From contig NC_068563.1 of assembly GCF_022201045.2 (NCBI RefSeq), positions 1,798,001-1,862,000 of the forward strand: DNA of 64,000 bases, written 5' to 3'. Origin of the DNA: Citrus sinensis. Lineage: Eukaryota > Streptophyta > Magnoliopsida > Sapindales > Rutaceae. The notes under the pieces were generated by a model. It ran no database searches. It worked only from the letters and a program-made list of their open reading frames with translations, and was not told the DNA's origin. The position numbers and the translations under genes were made by a program. Of the stretch, positions 25,041 through 36,069 are shown piece after piece; position 1 is the first letter of the stretch, and every line of letters starts with the position of its first letter.

Positions 25041-26403
25041 GCCCCGATGGCAATAAGGGCAACTAGTTTACTTGGAGTCTTGAGTTCTACACTCAATAAC
25101 AGCACAAAAAAAAATAAAATAGATAAATTTTAAATTAAAATCGAGGTTAATGTCGAAAAAAAAGGGGCACGTGGCTGGCCCATCAACACAACTGAGCCAT
25201 CTCTTTGCCAATATAGCCCAGTGACCACATTTATGCAAATTAACATTTATAAGGGAAAGAAAAGTATATTTTCCATTTAGGAAGACAAAAAAATTTAGGC
25301 TCAACACATCACCGTGATGTGTAAAAATCATCTAGTCACTTAAATCTATTAGAAAAAATCATCTAATCACTTAAATCTTTTTGTGTTGTCTATGTATTAT
25401 ATATACTCTCGGCGGTCAGAGAATGACTCAATCTAAGTCCTTTGTTCATCATCTCTTTCTTTTAACAAGGGATCTACTAATTGATATGTTTCCACAAATA
25501 ATTGATAGCTCAAATCTCAGATCCCCGAGACAGTCAAGTTAATAATTACAAATAGTCATCAACTCTCTCAAAAGGGTAGAAGAATGATCCCTATAATGGC
25601 ACATAAAATTCAAATATTTGTGACTAATCTCTCTTTCCTTTTTTTTTTTTTTTGGTTTTACAATTATAGATAGAATAAATAGGGAAAGTGAAAGAAAAAG
25701 AAGGTGGCTTCAACATCAGCGGAACTCGGGTCAGGCTTTGATTAAATTAATTATCCAATTCAAGGTAAAAGAAAACGGAAATCGAAATATGGCTAGGGTA
25801 AGAGTATCCTCCACTACAAGATCCTTAAATGAAATACTGGACTGCGATTTAGCAATATAGTTAGAAATTCTTGTATTACTTATTATTTTTTATTTATTTA
25901 CTATATTGATTGCAATAAAATCTAAGTTTATTTTGAGTGATTAGCAACTTCTATAAAAAGCTCCCATATACCCCGAGCTCAGTTATTAATCTTAAATTTA
26001 AATTTTGTTTCTCGAAATGCAACAATTTTAAATTGTAAATGCAACCATTTATAGCTAAAAATTTTTGGGCCCAATCAAAACAGCCCACTAATTCTTTTTC
26101 GTTTTTCCTTTTATGGTATGAAAAACTCAGATCTTATCGAACCATTCCTCTCAAAGTCTACAAATGTCCGATAAAATTGATATTGACAATAAAAAAAATT
26201 TGGCTTCCAGGCGCTGCATCTTACACCAAAGATGTATCTAGATTTAATCTTCGATTAGAGAATTGATGAAATATTCCAAAGGAGGAACATAATTAATTAA
26301 GAAGAAACAAAGAATTAAGCTTGTCTTGCATATACTAATTCTCTTTACTTTTCCAATTTTAGCTAGTTTCCATGTACATCGGGATAATATATTACTATTG
26401 GTT
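25041..26403. other. Intergenic flank of RSK gene C
   Basis: No gene. From about 26210 the sequence (GCGCTGCATCTTACACCAAA, then ACATAATTAATTAAGAAGAAAC) is duplicated at about 28315, downstream of gene D, showing that the duplicated units include 3' flanks. Confidence 0.55.
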
Positions 26404-26787
26404 TTACGCAAAATTCCTCTTGACGGCACGGCTTCTACTTCTTGGATACAACAAATTGGCCTTCACAGCATCTTCCACAAAAGCACAAGGCTCGTCCTCC
26501 TCAATTCTCCCAATCTTTCCAACACTAACACTGTAACTCCTAGCCATTCCATTCGGCTGCAATTTGCCATCTATGATTCTCGTTGATGCTGCACGCAAGA
26601 GTTGCCTGAAGTCCTCATCATCGACTGCTTTGATAGAGTTGACACTGTAACTTTTCGACAAGCTCACAGCCGGCGCAGCCAATTCATTCATGCCCTTCAC
26701 GTAAAAATCTCGAGCCTTGCAAAGAATTTTGATGGGGGCTTTGCATATTTTCATCAACTTGGTTTGCTTTTGAGCTTTGCCTCTCAT
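26404..26787 (-). CDS. RSK family member C, 127 aa, function unknown
   Basis: Single exon. The start at 26787 (MRGKAQKQTKLMKICKAP) is chosen because it aligns with B; the frame is open six codons further (26805). The same blocks follow in order: IKILCKARDFYVKGM (about 18-32), SKSYSVNSIKAVDDEDFRQL, RSYSVSVGKIGRIEEDEPC, and a tail of YPRSRSRAVKRNFA. Nearly all differences from B are conservative. The lysine of the KPC motif is a proline-preceding glutamate here (EDEPC rather than EDKPC). A TATA-like CTATATATATC lies about 105 bp upstream on the minus strand. Flanks on both sides also match gene B, so B and C are a recent duplicate pair. Confidence 0.8.
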   Translation of the reverse strand: MRGKAQKQTKLMKICKAPIKILCKARDFYVKGMNELAAPAVSLSKSYSVNSIKAVDDEDFRQLLRAASTRIIDGKLQPNGMARSYSVSVGKIGRIEEDEPCAFVEDAVKANLLYPRSRSRAVKRNFA

Positions 26788-26889
26788 TTTCAATCTTGCT
26801 GACAAGAGATAGCTTTGTGGTTGTGAACGAGAAATGGAACAATCTAAGAACTGTAAGAGACTTGGATATGATAAGATGAATAGAATTAG

Positions 26890-26901
26890 AGATATATATA
26901 G
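26890..26901 (-). promoter_or_regulatory. Putative TATA box of RSK gene C
   Basis: CTATATATATC on the minus strand, aligned with the TATA-like box of gene B. Confidence 0.5.
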
Positions 26902-27247
26902 AGGTGTTGCTCGATTATTTATTATTTTATGTTTTTATAAGCATGTTTCTCCGAAGTATCAAGCGTTGGATGGCTGTATTTAATATGAATTTGACTGATT
27001 AATTATTTGCCTATTTAATTTCCATGTAATACTCATAAGTTGACTAGTAAGTGATTCTCATTCATTAGCATCCTGCATAAGTATATATAATATTAATTGA
27101 TTGACTAATAAATAGTATATATGGCTGTTTGTTCGAAGAAATTGCGATAACTAATTGAATTGTTTATTACACGAAATAATTGAAATTTTATAGCATCACG
27201 ATTTCCACATGTAACAATTACGAGAATATAGGAACACAAGATGATGA

Positions 27248-27345
27248 TTTGGTCACTGGTCATCCATGACCATGATGAAGTCAACTGTCTGAGCTCAAAC
27301 TTTCCATCTTGATACCATTTTGTAACAGTCCATATATGCCCTGTA
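27248..27345 (+). promoter_or_regulatory. RSK-cluster upstream block C
   Basis: GGTCACTGGTCATCCATGAC, GATGAAGTCAACTG and AACTTTCCATCTTGATACCA: near-identical to block B and in the same place relative to its minus-strand gene, about 460 bp upstream. No plus-strand gene follows it. Confidence 0.65.
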
Positions 27346-28484
27346 CCTCTTTTTGAATTATTCTGTCGGATGATCCATTTGTAAATGTATATACATGTAC
27401 TAATCAGTCATTTGCAAAAAGTAATTCAAACTTTTTATATGATGCGAATTTTTTTTCTTTATTTGAGTTTTACCAAAGTAAAATACAAAATTGTGACTGC
27501 TAGTTGTTAGATAGAAATATAATAAAAAAGTAATTATATTTAAATCACACCCGATTATTTATGCGTGACATAAGATAGTATAGAAAAAAGAGCTCAAAAT
27601 AAGAGACAATATTAACTCCTTTTGCCACTCATTATAAGATAATTATCATTTTCAGGCACTTTTTATAAAATGCATGCTCAAGCAATGCACTGTTATTTAG
27701 TATTTTGAGAGCAAATTAAGTCCAAATGAACATATCTACAAGAGAAAATTAATGTATATAGTATTCCATTTGGTTGGAGGGTCGGGCCGGACCTGGGCTC
27801 ACATGAAAAATCCCAAACCTGACATGGGCTCGGATACTAATCTTATATTTAAATTTCTATTTCTCTAAGCAAAACAAATTTTACTTTTAAATGCAATCAT
27901 GTGCAACTAAATACTTTATGGCCCAATAAAAAAAGCCCGCTATTTTGTTTGTTTGTTTGTTTGTTTTTTTTAAAAAACTAATCAAGTACCCCCTCAAATG
28001 ATATGAAAAACCTGAGATCTTATTGAACAAATCCTCATAGCGCACAGATAGTCGGAAGAAATTGTAAGAGAGGATAGGAATGATAAAGAAAGAGGGAGAG
28101 AAAAGATGAATAAAGAAAAAGTTAATCCCATTTTCATTATTTGATTATATATTAATTTCATCTTTCTTTTCTTATTTTTTTCCCCTCACCTCCTTTCCTC
28201 TCCTCTCTTATTTTTTTTTCCTTGAAACCAACCATAGCATTTACTGTATCCGATATAATTGATATTAAAAATAATTATAACTGATATTAAAAATTAAAAA
28301 AACACTGACTTAGGGGCGCTGCATCTTACCCCAAAGGTCCAGGATTAATCTTCGATTAGATAAATATTTGAAAGAAGGAACATAATTAATTAAGAAGAAA
28401 CGAAGAATAAATCTTAATTCTTGCATACATTCTCTACTTTTTCCAAATTAGCTAGTTTATATATACATCGGGATAATATTGGTT
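27346..28484. other. Intergenic between RSK genes C and D
   Basis: Aligns with the region right of gene B up to about 27700. A short stretch at 27780-27830 (GGGTCGGGCCGGACCTGGGC) resembles hAT-like subterminal repeats. 28315-28480 duplicates the 3' flank of gene C. No gene. Confidence 0.45.
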
Positions 28485-28874
28485 TTACACAAAATTTCTC
28501 TTGACGGCATGGCTTCTACTTCTTGGATACAACAAATCGGCCTTCACAGCATCTTCCACAAAAGCACAAGGCCTGTCCTCTTCAATTATCCCAATCTTTC
28601 CAACATTAACACTGTAACTTCTAGCCATTCCATTCAGCTGCACTTTCCCCTCCATAATTTTTGTCGATGCAGCACGTAAGAGTTGACTAAAGTCTTCTTC
28701 ATCATCCCATGCTCTCGTTGAGTTGACGCTATAACTCTTCGGCAACCTCGTAGATGGCGCTGCACCCAATTCCTGCATGCCCCGCACGTAAAAATCTCTA
28801 GCCTTACGAAGAATTTTAATGGGGGCTTTGAAAATTTTCGTCACCTTGGTCTGCATTTTAGCTTTGCTTCTCAT
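28485..28874 (-). CDS. RSK family member D, 129 aa, function unknown
   Basis: Single exon. The frame is open to 28946, but the start at 28874 (MRSKAKMQTKVTKIFKAP) is chosen because paralogues begin there. Then IKILRKARDFYVRGM (about 18-32), LPKSYSVNSTRAW, EEDFSQLLRAASTK, RSYSVNVGKIGIIEEDRPC and YPRSRSHAVKRNFV. All family blocks are present and no lesion is visible. It is intermediate between B/C (which start MRGK) and E/F (MRCK). A TATA-like CATTTATATACA at 28991-29002 (minus) lies about 120 bp upstream. Basic, no signal peptide. Probably functional, function unknown. Confidence 0.8.
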   Translation of the reverse strand: MRSKAKMQTKVTKIFKAPIKILRKARDFYVRGMQELGAAPSTRLPKSYSVNSTRAWDDEEDFSQLLRAASTKIMEGKVQLNGMARSYSVNVGKIGIIEEDRPCAFVEDAVKADLLYPRSRSHAVKRNFV

Positions 28875-28990
28875 CAACTTTGTATCCATATATGTGTGTT
28901 GCTGAAAGAGAAATATATATAGATATGTGGGATAGAAATGGAACAAGAACTATTAAGAGACTTTGATGATGAGATGAAGAGAGTTAGAGA

Positions 28991-29002
28991 TGTATATAAA
29001 TG
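28991..29002 (-). promoter_or_regulatory. Putative TATA box of RSK gene D
   Basis: The complement of TGTATATAAATG, about 120 bp upstream of the ATG at 28874. Confidence 0.5.
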
Positions 29003-30082
29003 TGTTACTAAATTGATTCGATTTTAATCATTTTGATTAATTTATATCTAACCATGTTTCTCCGAAGTAGCTGAGGACGATTATAGAATTGTTTAAAAAA
29101 AATAAAAAAGTCCACTTAGAACATGACGCTCGCATAAAATATGAATTCGACAAATAAACAACATATATGCCTATGAGCATGTGATTTTCATTGCATTGGC
29201 ATCCGGTACATTGGATATAATAATATTCATTTGACTAATAAATAATATGGCTGTTTCATTATTTTCGTTTTTAGTAATTAGCATATGGTTCTTACATATA
29301 ATATAATATTCATTTCTTGACTAATAAATAGTCAATGATGCCTGTTCTAAGAAATTACGTAAATAAATTTTGTTCTTTTAAGTTTTTTATTTTCCTTCTA
29401 ATTTAAAGAGAATTGTTTGCCAAGGTATATTATTAAAAATTGGTGATGTCATTATTTTCACACGTAAAAACTTTTGTAGGAAATCGTAGATAGATGTGCA
29501 GAATACATCATCGAGGTTTATCAAACACAATTTTGTCAGATATATATTTTGTCATAGATTGACTATTTATAATAATAATAATGATAGCAAAAATTTAAAT
29601 CTTGGGTTGTAATTTTATTGAATTATCTTATTAGAATTGTTCTATATGAGACTTTTCTCACCTTAAAAATATTGAAATAAAAAAAAAATATGTTGACTTG
29701 GTTCTAATTCATGACAAAAAAAGTCTCATTCTTTAAATAGACAGGAAAATGATGTTCTTATAAAACTTTGCACAAAACGGTTCATTTTGTACAAAGTATA
29801 TGATGATGTAGTGCTCCAATCCAATGAAACATTGCCATATGGTAGCAGAGAATAAAAATTACATAAGCTATAATTTTTTAACTAATGAATTTTAAAATAC
29901 TTGAACTTATATTTTAGAAAAATAACATAAATTAATAATTTATTAATTAATTGATGTTTTTACTCAATTAATTCCTATATTTTTAAGTTGGTATTTATTC
30001 TTTTTATCCAATCAATGTCATTAACGTATGGTTTTATTATTGGAGAGAATCGTAATTAAGTAATTATTAAGCCCTCATTTAG

Positions 30083-30231
30083 GGATTTCCCTTAGGTGCA
30101 ACAGTGGCACCGTGCCACAGTTGCACCTAGTCGTTGGATGCAGTTGGATGTCAGTGGATCCCACCAATTCAACTGCATCCAACGGCTAGGTGCAACTGTG
30201 GCACGGTGCCACTGTTGCACCGTAGCCTGAT
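30083..30231. mobile_element. MULE-like foldback MITE, 149 bp
   Basis: Inserted between an 11-bp duplication CCCTCATTTAG (30072-30082, 30232-30242). The paralogous locus at 43451-43465 (AAGCCTTCATGTAGTAGC) has one copy and no insert. Most of the element is a ~64-bp inverted repeat (GGTGCAACAGTGGCACCGTG and its complement), so the transcript could fold into a long hairpin. Shares CGTTGGATG with 4210-4360 and 32318-32444. Confidence 0.9.
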
Positions 30232-30242
30232 CCCTCATTTAG

Positions 30243-31159
30243 TAGCATCTTTAAAAAATTTTAAAGAAAAAAAAAAACTCATTTGTGACTACTGCGTTGT
30301 ACGCTGTTCGGCTGCCATAGCAGCAGTCCCAAACGGGGCCTAAGATTTAAGAAGCTTGCATACAACTTGCCCATTTTGATCCTTGATTCTCTCAATCATG
30401 CTATCGAAACTTTCTTCGTATATGGCTGTATACAGCCTATATTCCGCAGTTTTTATTTTTATTTTATTTTTTCCCTTCTTCAGCCTTTAACGGCTACTTA
30501 ATGGAGTGTATATACTAGCTCATCTCTTATTTTTTGAGATAATAAAATAATGGCTGATGTTTGCTCACCTCTTATTGTTCATGTTTCAAACGCATCAAAA
30601 TCTTTTACCTTAAAAAAAAGAAAATTATGTCGATTCCTGGCAACTGCTTGCACAATGATCAGCAGTGGATAATAAAAGTAAAAATGTTGAAAGTTAATAG
30701 TTTGGAACATTAGGGAAAATGATTAACACAATGGGGGTGAGACATAGCCATTATGATAATCAAATATAGCAAAGATCAAGGTGTTAACTAATAACCCCGT
30801 ATATGTTACAAACAAACTCATATCATCTCTAATCAATCCTCGTTTGGAGAAGAGACATAGCAGATCTATCAATATTTCAAACTTCAAAGGAAGAACAGAT
30901 GAAGAAAATATATTAAGTGGGTATTATAGTTGAATTGGTAATATCTCTTACATCGAAAATAAGAAGTATGCAGTTTGAAACCTGCTCACATGAATAGAAG
31001 AAGGGAATTGAGTTACCATTAGACTAAATAAGAAGTATAATTAAAATTGACTAATCTTACATATGACCTATCTTTTCAAATAGTTTAATTTCCAAGTACT
31101 TCGAGATACTATGATAATATTGATTCATATTCACTATTAATTAATTATATAGAATTCCT
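30243..31159. other. Intergenic, duplicated at 43466-45130
   Basis: No gene; conserved only as part of the segmental duplication. Confidence 0.6.
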
Positions 31160-31527
31160 CTAAAGAAATTGGCTTCTTATTCTTGGATACAACAAATTAA
31201 CCTTCAGAGCATCTTCCTGAAAGAACAAGGCTTGTTCTCCTCAATTCTCCCAATCTTTCCAACAGTAAAAATGTAATATGTAGCCATTCCATTCGGCTGT
31301 ACTTCGCCCTCCATAATTTCCGTTGATGCTGCACATAAGAGCTGCCTCAGAACCTCATTATCACATCCTCTTATATAGTTGACACTACAACTCTTCAGGG
31401 AGCAGAAAGCTGGCGCAGCCAAATTCTCCATGCCCTTTAAGTAAAAATCTCTAGCTTTCCTTAGAACTTTAATGGGGGTTTTGAAAATTTTCCTCAACAT
31501 GGTTTGCATTTTACCTTTGCATCTCAT
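31160..31527 (-). pseudogene. RSK family member E, C-terminal frameshift plus nonsense codon
   Basis: Start at 31527 (MRCKGKMQTMLRKIFKTP), then IKVLRKARDFYLKGM, SCSVNYIRGC, QLLCAAST and VGKIGRIEENKPC are all in one frame. After KPCSF one base is missing relative to genes B-D, so the frame ends at 31204 after FRKML. The shifted-back frame continues EDALKVNLLYPRIRS to a TAG at 31160-31162, where relatives have an AAG lysine codon. So the tail carries two lesions. The N-terminal 100 residues are intact and could still give a shortened protein. Confidence 0.75.
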
Positions 31528-32308
31528 TTTGTATATATATATGTATATATGTCGCTGAAAGAGATTAATTGGATGATGAAATGAAGAAGGGAGTTAGATA
31601 TAGATATATATATATATATATATAGGTGCTGTAAATTGATATTACTTAATTATTTTGATTAATTTATATCTAAGAATGTTTCTCCGAAGTTAGCTTCGGA
31701 TGTGTTAATAAAAATCACAGCCTCTACTTCGTACATGCTGCATGCATATAATATGGATAATGACCGTTTGTTCTAAGAAATTACGTAATGAAATTTGTTT
31801 GTTATCCATATAGTTGAAAATTTACATCACCATAATTTAACAATTGTGTGACTTTTATACTTCTTTTTAATATAATCAATCATAATAAAACAATAATGCT
31901 AGACATTCCAAATTCTATCCTAATATTTTTTTCTCAAATAATGCAGCATGTGTTATGTGATGTGGCACTCATCTACTTTTGTTTATTTATTTTTTATTTA
32001 ACTCACACATCCACTGAAACTCAAATTCAAGACCTAAGTTTTAGAAAGGCCTATTCCTTATTATTGGAATTAGATCCTGTTTTAATCATCATCCTTTTGA
32101 TGACTGATCATATATCCCATCATTTAAGATAAAATTTTAAGTATTTTAAGTATTTGACATTACTGTAGAAGTAAGTGCTTGATAAGAATGCAATGGTGTT
32201 TGTTAAATGTATGAAAGAAGCTTTTGACACTAATAAAGTGGCAGTGAGCTAGAGTTACCAAACTGATATGGAGCATGAATCAGTATTGGCTCAAGAACAA
32301 TCGAGAGT
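31528..32308. other. Intergenic upstream of RSK gene E
   Basis: Contains an (AT)n run at about 31600-31624. A 94-codon ORF (31848-32132) is not kept open in the duplicate at 45790-46080 and is not called. Confidence 0.55.
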
Positions 32309-32317
32309 TAGTTAGAG

Positions 32318-32444
32318 GGGTCCGGCTATGGTGCAACGGTGGTACCGTGCCACCGTTGGATTCACTTGGATGGATGGATCCATTGGGATCCAACAGCTGG
32401 ATGCAACAGTGGCACAATACCACCATTGCACCATAATTTTCTCC
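32318..32444. mobile_element. MULE-like MITE, 127 bp
   Basis: Flanked by the exact 9-bp duplication TAGTTAGAG (32309-32317, 32445-32453). The duplicate locus near 46215-46235 (GAGTTAGCTAGAGATAAGG) is the empty site. Termini include GGTGCAACGGTGGTACCGTG and the complement of GGTGCAATGGTGGTATTGTG, the same family as 30083-30231. Confidence 0.9.
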
Positions 32445-32453
32445 TAGTTAGAG

Positions 32454-33472
32454 ATAAGATAAAAACAAAGAAAGAAGACAACGATCATGTGATATATGTA
32501 TGGTACAATAGCACCCGCCATTAGATCAATTGATTTGCAACCATTAGATTAATGACAGCTGTAACTAGGGCAACATAGGCTTTCTATCAAGGTGTGCACT
32601 GATGTATAATTAGAAAAGAAAGTGAATGAAAACAACATGCTGTGTACCATCAATTATACCTCATGCATGTGCCATCTGTCATGACAACTTAAGATAGATA
32701 GAAATTTAACTATTGCTGGTGCTTCTGCTACTACTAATAATAATAATAAAGAAAATTTGAAACATGTGCTGCTACTAATAATAATAATAATAAAAATTTG
32801 AAATACGTGGTATGATTTTATTAGATGGTCTTATTGGGACCATTTTATTCAAACTTATTATTATTGGATGATCTTACGGGAACCATTCAATTGAAACATT
32901 TGTCATTTTGAAATTTTGAAAAATAAATAACACATTAGTTATTTATGACCAAAAGACCTTATGTGTTTTTAGAATAATTGACTTAAATTATAAAGATTAA
33001 ATGAATATAGCCAAGTTGTTAATTTTGAAAGAAATTCAGATGGAACGGCAAGCAGCTTGGTTGCTAATTCTATGTAAAAAGGACACAGGTCAACACAATA
33101 GAACTCTTTAAACAAATGTTTTCTTTGAAAAAAAATATCTTTTAACAAATAAATTAGATTATTAAAATGAGAAAAAACTTCAAAATTGAGAGCATCGGTA
33201 CTTACTTTCTCAGCCCTGGAGAGAAGATGCTTGTCATTTTGTATTGATCAATGTTAAGGAACTAAGAATCAAAACAAAATATTATTGTAAATTCATTTGA
33301 AACTTATGAATTTATTGTCAACTTGATGATTGAGACATTATTTGACATAAAATTTTAAGATACAATTTGAGATATTTAATATTATTCATAATAATAAAAA
33401 TAAATTAAAAATTAAAACATCTAATATGATTTTATTATTAGATGTTTTAATTTTTCTTATTTTAGGAGAAGT
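32454..33472. other. Intergenic; short (TAA)n tracts near 32735 and 32778
   Basis: Part of the segmental duplication (partner 46235-47300). No gene. Confidence 0.55.
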
Positions 33473-33477
33473 TAGCC

Positions 33478-33943
33478 TGTGAAGCCAAGATTAGTTATAA
33501 TCTGTTATGAACATGCTGAGGTGTCATATGTGCTGGCATAAGTGGGATTCAAGTCAAGAGTTGGTTAGTTAGTTAAATAACAGACTGACTCATTGCAAGT
33601 GAAAACACACGTGAGAAGCTTACTTATATAAGCTGTCTCTAAGCTAGAAAACATAGGGATTTTTACAGAGAGAAAAGATTCGATAGGTTTTAATCTGTAA
33701 TCGGTGACTCATTTGTAAACGTTCTTCTTGTTGTTCAATAAAGCTTCTGCCCTTGCTGGTTTTACAGCCGTGGATGTAGGTTCCTTTGTGGAGCTGAACC
33801 ACGTTAGATTCTTGGTGTGTTGAGTATCTTTGATTGCTTGTTACTTTGTTTGTTCATTTCTTAATCTTGTTTCTGTAAACTCTGGCTTAGTGGGTTGCTT
33901 AATTCTTGTCCAAGAAAGTGAATTAAACACGTTTGCCATAACA
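33478..33943 (+). repeat. 5' LTR of the copia element
   Basis: TG...CA ends, 466 bp. TATA-like TATATAAG at about 33626-33633 and an AATAAA at 33737-33742. I find no difference from the 3' LTR when read side by side. Confidence 0.95.
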
Positions 33944-33946
33944 AAC

Positions 33947-33960
33947 TGGTATCAGAGCCT
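33947..33960 (+). other. Primer-binding site (initiator tRNA-Met)
   Basis: TGGTATCAGAGCCT, three bases after the 5' LTR, is the standard plant copia sequence complementary to the 3' end of initiator tRNA-Met. Confidence 0.9.
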
Positions 33961-34333
33961 GGTATCGATTGTGATCAGACTCAAAGATGGCAAGCACCAG
34001 AGTGGATCTTGAAAAATTCAATGGAGACAATGATTTCTATCTCTGAAGTTTGAAGATGAGAGCAATACTTATTCAACAAGGGCTTGACAGTGCCCTCGAC
34101 GATGGAGAAGATCCGATGGCCAAGAAAGAGAAGGGAGAAGGCTCTTCAAGCTTTAGTGCAGATCAGAGGATCATAAACAATAAGGCCCATAGCACCATTA
34201 TCTTGCACCTCTCTGATGAAGTCTTGAGAGAAGTATCAAAAGAAAGATCTGCAGCTGGTTTGTGGGCCAAGTTAGAAGAAATGTTTCTAAAGAAATCATT
34301 GGCAAAGAGACTGTATATGAAGAGGAGGTTATA

Positions 34334-35682
34334 TGTTGAGTGTTAGAAAATGCATATTTATAAAGGAGAAAACCGTCATTTTACATTTCAAGTCTTACTA
34401 ACAACCCTTACTTTTATGTATTTAACATTCTTATGATTTAATTACGTGTGTTTTATTTTAATTAAGTAATTTATGTATTTTAGGGGCATTATAGTCATTT
34501 CACAATAAAGGAGAGATCAGACGGCAAAACGGACATCACTTTTGAACTCAGGACAGTCGAAAACCTTAGGAGGAGCATAAAAGGAAAAATGGCACTATTC
34601 ACATGTACGGTACTATTCACGTGTACGATACTGTATACGTTACTGTTCACGACACTGTTCACATAGACGGATGATGACGTGGCATTGACCGATGATGTGG
34701 CATTGACTGATGAGGTGTCACGATCCTGTTGGACTAAAATTCTTATGTACTGTTGATGGTGACGTGGCAGCATATCAGTGGACGAAAAATCTCGCGTACG
34801 GTGCATGCATCACACAGGATTATTTTCAACCAAACCGCGTTACTGTTCATCCGGGTCAAACCGCGTTACTGTTCAAAGTCGGGTCAAACCGTGTTACTGT
34901 TCATCCGCGTGGTCAAACCGTGGACTGTTGACTGATGACGTGGCGCAATCCTGAGCGTCCAAACTATTTTTAATCCGATGGCCATGATTTACTCCATGTA
35001 TCTATAAAAAGGGGGCCTCCCCCCCTAATTTGGGATCTCTGAATCCATTTTTGGGATCCATTTTCTGTAATTCCTTCTCCATCTTGTATTTTCTTCGTAT
35101 TTTAATAAATTCCCATTTTGCCCCTAGTTCAATTATGAGTGGCTAATTTTCTTTCAAGCTTGGGTTGAAGGTGAAGTCTCAACATGTGTCATGAGCTTAA
35201 TTTGGTAAATTTACTTTCTCTTCCCCTCTAATTTTTGTGGATGTTTTGACTTCTCGTCGACAAATAATACTAATCTTGTCTAGTACCGCCTTGGTTACAC
35301 CGGCTCTCTAGTATAAGGTTATTATTATTTGGCACGATAAGCCCTTAGCACCATATTGATTAGAGCGTGGTTCATGAGGTGTGGATTCCCCCCTCATGAC
35401 TTAATTGGCATTAATACGGACTATTTAGCCCATGATGCATGTTGATACGGATCCAGATACCCAAGTACGTCATTTCAATAGAATTATCTTCAATTTATTC
35501 TCGCCATTTTAATTTAAGTTTTAGCATATACCAAATTATTTCCACCATAAATCCAACAACCCATTTACAACATTAATTCTACACAATTAAAATCCACCTC
35601 CTCGTGGGATCGACACTCGTCACCATAGATCTATACTACAATAGATTCGTGCGCTTGCGAGTACATTAAAATTTGCACAACA
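34334..35682 (+). mobile_element. Solo LTR (1349 bp), probably Ty3/gypsy, nested in copia gag
   Basis: Ends TGTTGAG...CACAACA with the 5-bp duplication TTATA (34329-34333, 35683-35687). TATA-like TCTATAAAAA at 35001-35010 fits an LTR promoter on this strand. The right end (GTGCGCTTGCGAGTACATTA, then AAATTTGCACAACA) resembles LTR ends I know from plant gypsy elements of the Tat/Athila kind; the superfamily is inference. No internal region remains, as expected after LTR-LTR recombination. Confidence 0.85.
34585..34930 (+). repeat. Clustered ACTGTTCA motifs within the solo LTR
   Basis: ACTRTTCAC- and ACTGTTCA-type words recur every 15-40 bp, first as TACGGTACTATTCACGTG-like units (about 34600-34665), then as GTTACTGTTCATCCG / GTCAAACCG units (34845-34930). 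Confidence 0.75.
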
Positions 35683-36069
35683 TTATACACATTCTCGATG
35701 AAAGATGGAGTAACCATGAAAGATCATGTGGATGAGTTCAACAAACTCATTCTTGATCTCGAGAATGTCAACATAATTCTTGAAGATGAAGACAGGGCAC
35801 TCATCCTCTTAAGTTCTCTTCCAGAATCTTATGAACATTTTGTAGATACCCTCCTCTATGGCAGACAAACCATCTCTTTGAAAGATGTCAAAGATGCTCT
35901 GGAATCCAAGGATTTGAAGAAAAGATCAGACATGAAAGATCAAAACAATGCAGAAGGTTTGGTTGTCAAAGGAAAGCCAGAAAAGAAACACAATAAGCAA
36001 ACAAAGAACAACAGCAAGAAAGATAAAACTGAAAAGAAAAAGAAGAAGAGGAAGTGTTACTTCTGTTAG

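Larger units (their letters stand above)
33987..36069 (+). pseudogene. copia gag, with nonsense codon and solo-LTR insertion
   Basis: The ATG at 33987 opens MASTRVDLEKFNGDNDFYL, then TGA at 34044-34046 stands at a position that is Trp in this family. The frame continues SLKMRAILIQQGL to RRLY at 34331, where the solo LTR 34334-35682 interrupts it. After the LTR the same frame resumes exactly (35688 onward, SMKDGVTMKDHVDEF) through a Lys-rich stretch into the zinc knuckle CYFC. TAG at 36067-36069 falls inside that knuckle, and the remaining half (KEGHYIKDC) continues in frame. Omitting the LTR and one copy of its target duplication leaves the reading phase unchanged. Confidence 0.9.

Noticed and set aside
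34050..34346. A separate 98-codon gene
   Set aside because: It is the gag frame of the copia element after a TGA codon, cut by the solo LTR.
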